From Gonatopus flavifemur (lineage: Eukaryota > Arthropoda > Insecta > Hymenoptera > Dryinidae), in the NCBI GenBank assembly GCA_018340375.1, contig JAFFJZ010000006.1:20900001-20964000 (forward strand): a stretch of 64,000 nucleotides of DNA, given 5' to 3'. The notes below the pieces were generated by a model, which saw only the letters and a list, made by a program, of their open reading frames with translations, was not told the origin of the DNA and did not search any database. Below, piece after piece: positions 59,500-64,000 of the stretch (its first letter is position 1; every line of letters starts with the position of its first letter). The position numbers and the translations under genes were made by a program.

Positions 59500-60340
59500 T
59501 CATATCTGCGTTAGTTTTGCTCCGATCGCTCTAAAAATTTGACACAACATTCTTGAGATGTTGTGCATTCATAAAAAAAAAAAAAAATGTCAAGACCATA
59601 TCACGCCCTTAATAAAAAATTCAGAATATTCCTCAAATTTGTAATAAAGATGAAACGGTTGACATTTTTGCTGGATTTGACTTGAAAAAGAACGACAAAT
59701 AATTGATACTGAAGAAACAATAGAAAAAAGTATCAACTTTCCAAAATTCGCGCATGAAATTTTACAAAGTAAACAATAGAATTTAGAAATCAGAAGTCTG
59801 TTGAGTCTCATTGATTATTGAAGGTGAATGACCATTCTAACCTATTGAATTATCATTGAATTCCATGAATTGAATTGGTTTCAATGGATTTCAACGAGTT
59901 TGAAAGGAGTGTGGATGATTATCTGCCGTTGACAATTTTGTATTGAATCTTATTCGTCGATTAAATTCAATAGATTTTTTGAAACATGGCGAGGAGTTAC
60001 ACTAAATAGAAATTCACGTGTGTCATTGAAATTTGAATCGTTCGTTGGAACAAATTGATGAATTGAATGTTGGGAAACCTAAAAGTGTAATGAAAAGTTT
60101 ATGATTTCTCAATACCATCTCTATAAATAACATGTCTTCATTGAAGTCTTCCTATCCTCAATTTGAATTTCGTTCTCAAAAATCATCCAAACTCGAGTGA
60201 TACACTGTGTGTCGTCAAGTATTCGCAACCCCAACATGAGTATCAATTAAAAATCAAGAATCAAATGTTAAAAACCTGATACAACAAAGAATGTGACAAC
60301 ATAATTGATTCAAAACGCTTTTTTTTTATTCAAAATATAC
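59500..60340. other. No gene recognised
   Basis: Very AT-rich, an A run near 59574-59587, ttgaatt/aattcaa-rich near 59830-60070. No coding or repeat assignment. Confidence 0.4.
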
Positions 60341-60345
60341 ACTAA

Positions 60346-60536
60346 AAAATATTCGGGATTTTCCCATACCTACGTGAAGGGAATTTCCTAAACTTGTACG
60401 GGAAAAGCGAATTCTCGTACACGCATAGGAATCTTTACATGAAAATATATTAAAATTTCTGTTTTTGTGGGATTCTTACTGTCAATTTATAGGATTTTTC
60501 TCAAAATTTACGGGAAATTTCCTACACTGTAAAAAA
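60346..60536. repeat. TACACT(G)TAAAAAAT-type fold-back, adjacent copy
   Basis: tacactaaaaaatattcggg at the left and gaaatttcctacactgta at the right; abuts or shares an end with the next element. Confidence 0.65.
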
Positions 60537-60845
60537 TTGTCGGGATTTTCCTATACGCAGCAATCGGAAAATTCCGTTCATGGGGTGGGAAATCAATTTC
60601 CAATACATGTATATGAAATTTCCTTCAAATTTAACTGAAAATTCCAAACTTTATGGGATTTTTACTATCATTGTGCAGTAAATTTCCGGTAGAATACGGA
60701 AAATTCCTAACGCATATATGTGTTAATTACTTCCGGACATTGACGTGAAGTTTCCCATTGGATCTTTTTACAGTATATCCATGTATGTGTTGATTACTTC
60801 ACGTACATATATGTGAAATTTCCCATGAAAATTTCTCACAGTGTA
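60533..60845. repeat. TACACTGTAAAAAAT fold-back, copy 2 with duplicated right part
   Basis: tacactgtaaaaaattgtcg to tttctcacagtgta. The stretch tatgtgttaattacttc at about 60717 and tatgtgttgattacttc at about 60784 shows the right arm is partly doubled, explaining 313 bp against 224 bp in copy 1. Confidence 0.8.
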
Positions 60846-60849
60846 TTCT

Positions 60850-61921
60850 TCCTGAGAATTTAGAACCCCGATTCCAATTATTCAACCAAATTTAAAATCT
60901 TTTTACGTGGCCGAACTCCGAATATACGTCTCAGTTTGACGTCGGAACGCGCGCAAACCGCGAGGGATTATGAAAAAATATGAATTCCAAAGAATTAGTA
61001 AACCACGCAAACGAGTTTGTCACTTCCCCGGATAACCCATATACAAAATCTTCACGACACGAAGACGTCCGAGAGGATTGTGTTTAAAAGTGGCCATAAA
61101 AGCTCGTGAAAGTTGGGCAAATTGCGTGGCGTGTATTAAATTATGTCACAGCGATGCCTCCCTCTCCCCCGAGTGGTAACCGAGAAAGGAATATATAAAA
61201 GGATTCTCTCAGACAGCCTTGAAAGTTGAGTTGTTTATATTTAGCGAGCACAACTGTTACCGCACCATCGCATCATCATCACTCCGGTGGTTTTGTCTCT
61301 TCATCCTTGCATGCGACGACAACGACAACGAAGACGACTGCTCTCCTTTACTTTTCTTGCCTGCTGCAAACTTTCCACTTAGAGCTTTTTACCGAGTTGC
61401 AATTTTTAGTATTTGTCGCACTTCCGTATATTATCCGAAAGTTTTCCTCGACTGCTACCGTTGCCACGGTTTCCCCTTCTCCCTCTTTCATCCTTTTTCC
61501 CCTGCAAGGAGAAGTATCACAGTTTGCGTTCTGCTGGAAAACGATTTCTTCGATACTTTTTTCCCCCTACATATATACACACACACACACATACACACAC
61601 CTTTTCCCCTCTCTCGTCATCGCATGTATATACCTTCGAGTTTTCCAGAGTTTATTCTTCCAATATATTCGATAATCGAAGCGTGATAACGAAATCAACG
61701 AGGAGAGGGAGAAAAATTAAGCTCGAGGTGTGTTTTATGTTATATAATTTGTTTCTTAATGCGGTATGATATATACATTCGAGGGAAATTTGAGAAATTA
61801 GCGCCATATAAAATTCACGGCGTTGTATACGGTTAGAGCTTTAATATAGGAACAGGCAGAAGGGAGTCCCTGATACGACCAGGACGATGAGGGTCGTGTC
61901 GAGTCCATGGAACATCGAGGG

Positions 61922-61962
<41 letters not shown>

Positions 61963-62990
61963 CCTTGCTTGCTCAGTGGTAAGTAGGGCCTTCGTGTTAG
62001 CGGCGTTTTAATCCTCTCCGTGTGAGCCAGTCGGGGAGAAAGCCTCTTCAGGCATAACTCTTCATTCACGAGGATAGCCTTTGGGTTAGGTTATAACTGT
62101 AACTTACTTCCTCCCAAGTTTATCACTGTTAGGCAGCGGCCCTTTATTTTCTCTTCTCCTCCTCTTTACTACACACGTACCTACAAATACGTACAAGAAT
62201 TTTTCTCTCCGTTTATCTATTCAATTTTATTGTTATTATTATTACCTGTTGCCATTCAAATGCCATTCGAAGAGGAGCAGATATTGCGAGGGAGGAGATA
62301 ATCAAGAAACCACTCGGATAGTAATTTTAAATGGAATTTGTATTATAATAAGTTATATCTTTCGGCGTGTAGTCGTAGTACGCGAGTGTGCGTGAATTCT
62401 CGATTAAACTGACGGTAAGATCGTATTCTCCGAGAGCTTGCAGTATTCGCTGCTGCGACATTCGGCAAGCAAGTTTCTCAGTTCGGATGAGAAAGCTTTA
62501 TACGGAAAGGGAGTGAGAAAAGGAGAACCTTACAGAATTCCTGTCTCTGTATTAATTACATACATACTACATCAAGGATCATTAGTCGCTGATATCCTTT
62601 GGCGTTCTTCTCTACTCGACGCTACGTAATATGTATGTGTACCTATTCCTTTAGCCACCGAGATCCCGTACAATACCTCACAAAAGTTTGTCCCTTCAGC
62701 TCGATTATGTTCAGGATAATGTGCAAGACCTTGGATTCCTAATCCAAGGATCTTAGATCTAACCCTCAGCCCCCATTCTCCCATCTTAGCGTTGGATTAA
62801 TCCGGCAACCTATCGGCTATAACTATATAAGCCCCGTAAGATGGATGAGAAACACCACTAGGACGTGGGAATACAAACCAAGTTTGTACCTTATTCGTAC
62901 GTAGTATGGATTATATATCGATCGTTTGTTTATTTGAAATTATTCTCAAGTGCAGAATAAGAACAGTATCTTGTATTTTTGTATTCCTGA
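60850..62990. other. Fold-back-poor island, no recognised gene
   Basis: A tatataaaagg box at about 61192-61202 could be a core promoter, but no clear initiator or coding start follows. Contains (AC)n at about 61578-61600 and a GCTT microsatellite. Confidence 0.4.
61927..61972. repeat. GCTT tetranucleotide microsatellite
   Basis: About eleven gctt units with one tcct interruption near the right end. Confidence 0.9.
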
Positions 62991-62995
62991 ATGAC

Positions 62996-63141
62996 CCAGG
63001 TGAAAACATTTTGTAGAATTCTTATGAGGATCTGGTTCTACACAACTATTCTCACTAAATCATGTTTTATGTTACATTTATGGGGTAGAATTTGTATAGA
63101 ACCAAATCCTCGCAAGAATTCTACACCATTTTTCCACCTGG
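62996..63141. repeat. Palindromic MITE, about 146 bp
   Basis: cccaggtgaaaacattttgt, agaattcttatgaggat and ggttctacac on the left are mirrored by tatagaaccaaatcctcgc, aagaattctac and tttttccacctggg on the right. Confidence 0.85.
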
Positions 63142-63182
63142 GAACTCAATCCTTGGATATTTTTTTTCCCCAAACAATTGTT

Positions 63183-63545
63183 TTTCTTAAATATCTGTAT
63201 TCTTGAATCTCTGTATCTTCAAGTTTCCAAAAACCTGCCTTCTTAAAAAACTTTATTCTCAAATATCTGTATTCTCCAAAAACTCTCCCTGCAAAGCTGT
63301 AGTCTTAATATCTATATTCAGGTGAATGACTATCGAGGAAGTGTTTTAACAACTTCTTAATAGTCATCCGCCTGAATGTAAGTATTAAGAATACAGTTCT
63401 TTATGAAGAGATTTCTTCGAGAATATAGATATCCTAGAATATAGGTCTTTCAATGGAACATTTCTTTAGGGACACAGTTCTCGCAGAATACAGATTCTAC
63501 AATTATATACGAATACAATAATACAGAATACAGTTCTTGTTCTGC
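63183..63545. repeat. AATACAG/CTGTATT fold-back family, copy 2
   Basis: ctgtattcttgaatctctgt on the left, agaatacagttcttgttctg on the right, centre attcaggtgaatgactatcg / tagtcatccgcctgaat near 63345. Confidence 0.8.
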
Positions 63546-64000
63546 CTTTTCTCGAGTCTATCGCATTCTTCGAAGAACAAGGCAAAATATTTGTGTGATT
63601 TGAATGCTCTCTTCACCAGCACACGAATTATCTCCGCTTTATAAAAATCGCCTGTAGTAGGAAAATTACTCAAAAGTTGTTGAGGAAAACTAATTAATCC
63701 AGCGACCATAATTTTCAAAATTCCACATCGATCAGAGCACCCTGACGTTTTTATCTTATTTGAAATATTTCAAACACATGAAATATCCTGCAATCGATTT
63801 CATAAACGACAGCATTTGATAAATGATCGCGATAGGAATATCACGATAAAACATGCGCGAGAAAAAAATTTTTGTAATATTTTTCACGTTGAACAAAATT
63901 TGGATACAATAAATTTTTGACTCGGTAAACTTTGTCGTAATTGAACAATTCTTTTCGTTGTCTCTTCAAGCAGCGGATTTGTTTCGGGATTTTCTTTTTT
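63546..64000. other. No gene recognised
   Basis: AT-rich sequence to the window edge with no motif or repeat match found by eye. Confidence 0.4.

Noticed and set aside
61219..61769. Three overlapping plus-strand frames of 118-155 codons after a TATA-like box
   Set aside because: All frames are open because the sequence is pyrimidine-rich; translations are Ser/Phe/Pro/His-rich without domains, and the frames exclude one another.

Overview
The window looks like nuclear DNA from an insect, most probably a hymenopteran. Evidence is intron-bearing ELO-family elongase genes with insect-style short first introns, an R1-clade LINE of the kind common in wasps and ants, and dense inverted-repeat transposons. 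The species is not identified. The DNA is AT-rich, and no bacterial-type gene organisation, CRISPR array or intact rRNA/tRNA gene was seen.

1-21.6 kb: a head-to-tail array of genes for very-long-chain fatty-acid elongases (ELO/ELOVL family), all on the + strand. From left to right: (A) only the last exon of a copy whose start lies outside the window, 308-469; (B) an intact four-exon gene, 4777-8691, 285 aa; (B') a lone decayed last-exon remnant near 10186-10243; (C) a pseudogene at 13133-14204 with a truncated second exon, a nonsense codon just before the HVYHH active site and no last exon; (D) a second intact four-exon gene, 19389-21503, also 285 aa. B, C and D share a conserved block of about 230 bp directly upstream of the ATG, and copies share 3' flanks, so the duplicated unit includes the promoter-proximal region. 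The encoded enzymes would perform the condensing step of ER fatty-acid elongation.

Between the elongase copies, inside their introns and across 22-30 kb, 42-44 kb, 48 kb, 51-53.6 kb and 56-63.5 kb, the sequence is packed with non-autonomous fold-back (MITE-like) elements, often nested two or three deep. Many end in variants of CACGGAGA or CACTGAGA next to TA. At several loci a related uninterrupted copy supplies the empty site, which fixes element ends and target duplications: an 8-bp duplication around a 981-bp hAT-like element, TA around a 227-bp element, AAT around a 300-bp element. A 5'-truncated, mutated R1-clade LINE (about 15647-17352, minus strand) is itself inserted into such a fold-back and keeps its target-site duplication and poly(A) tail. 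A palindrome of about 1.1 kb (28.4-29.5 kb) carries a tRNA-like segment in each arm.

30.5-42 kb, 44.1-48 kb, 48.7-51 kb, 53.6-55.8 kb and 60.9-63 kb are fold-back-poor islands with microsatellites and many short overlapping open frames, none recognisable as a gene. They may be intergenic regulatory DNA or introns of a gene whose exons lie outside. Two computed-by-eye RNA-like folds (45383-45451 and 50606-50673) lie in them.
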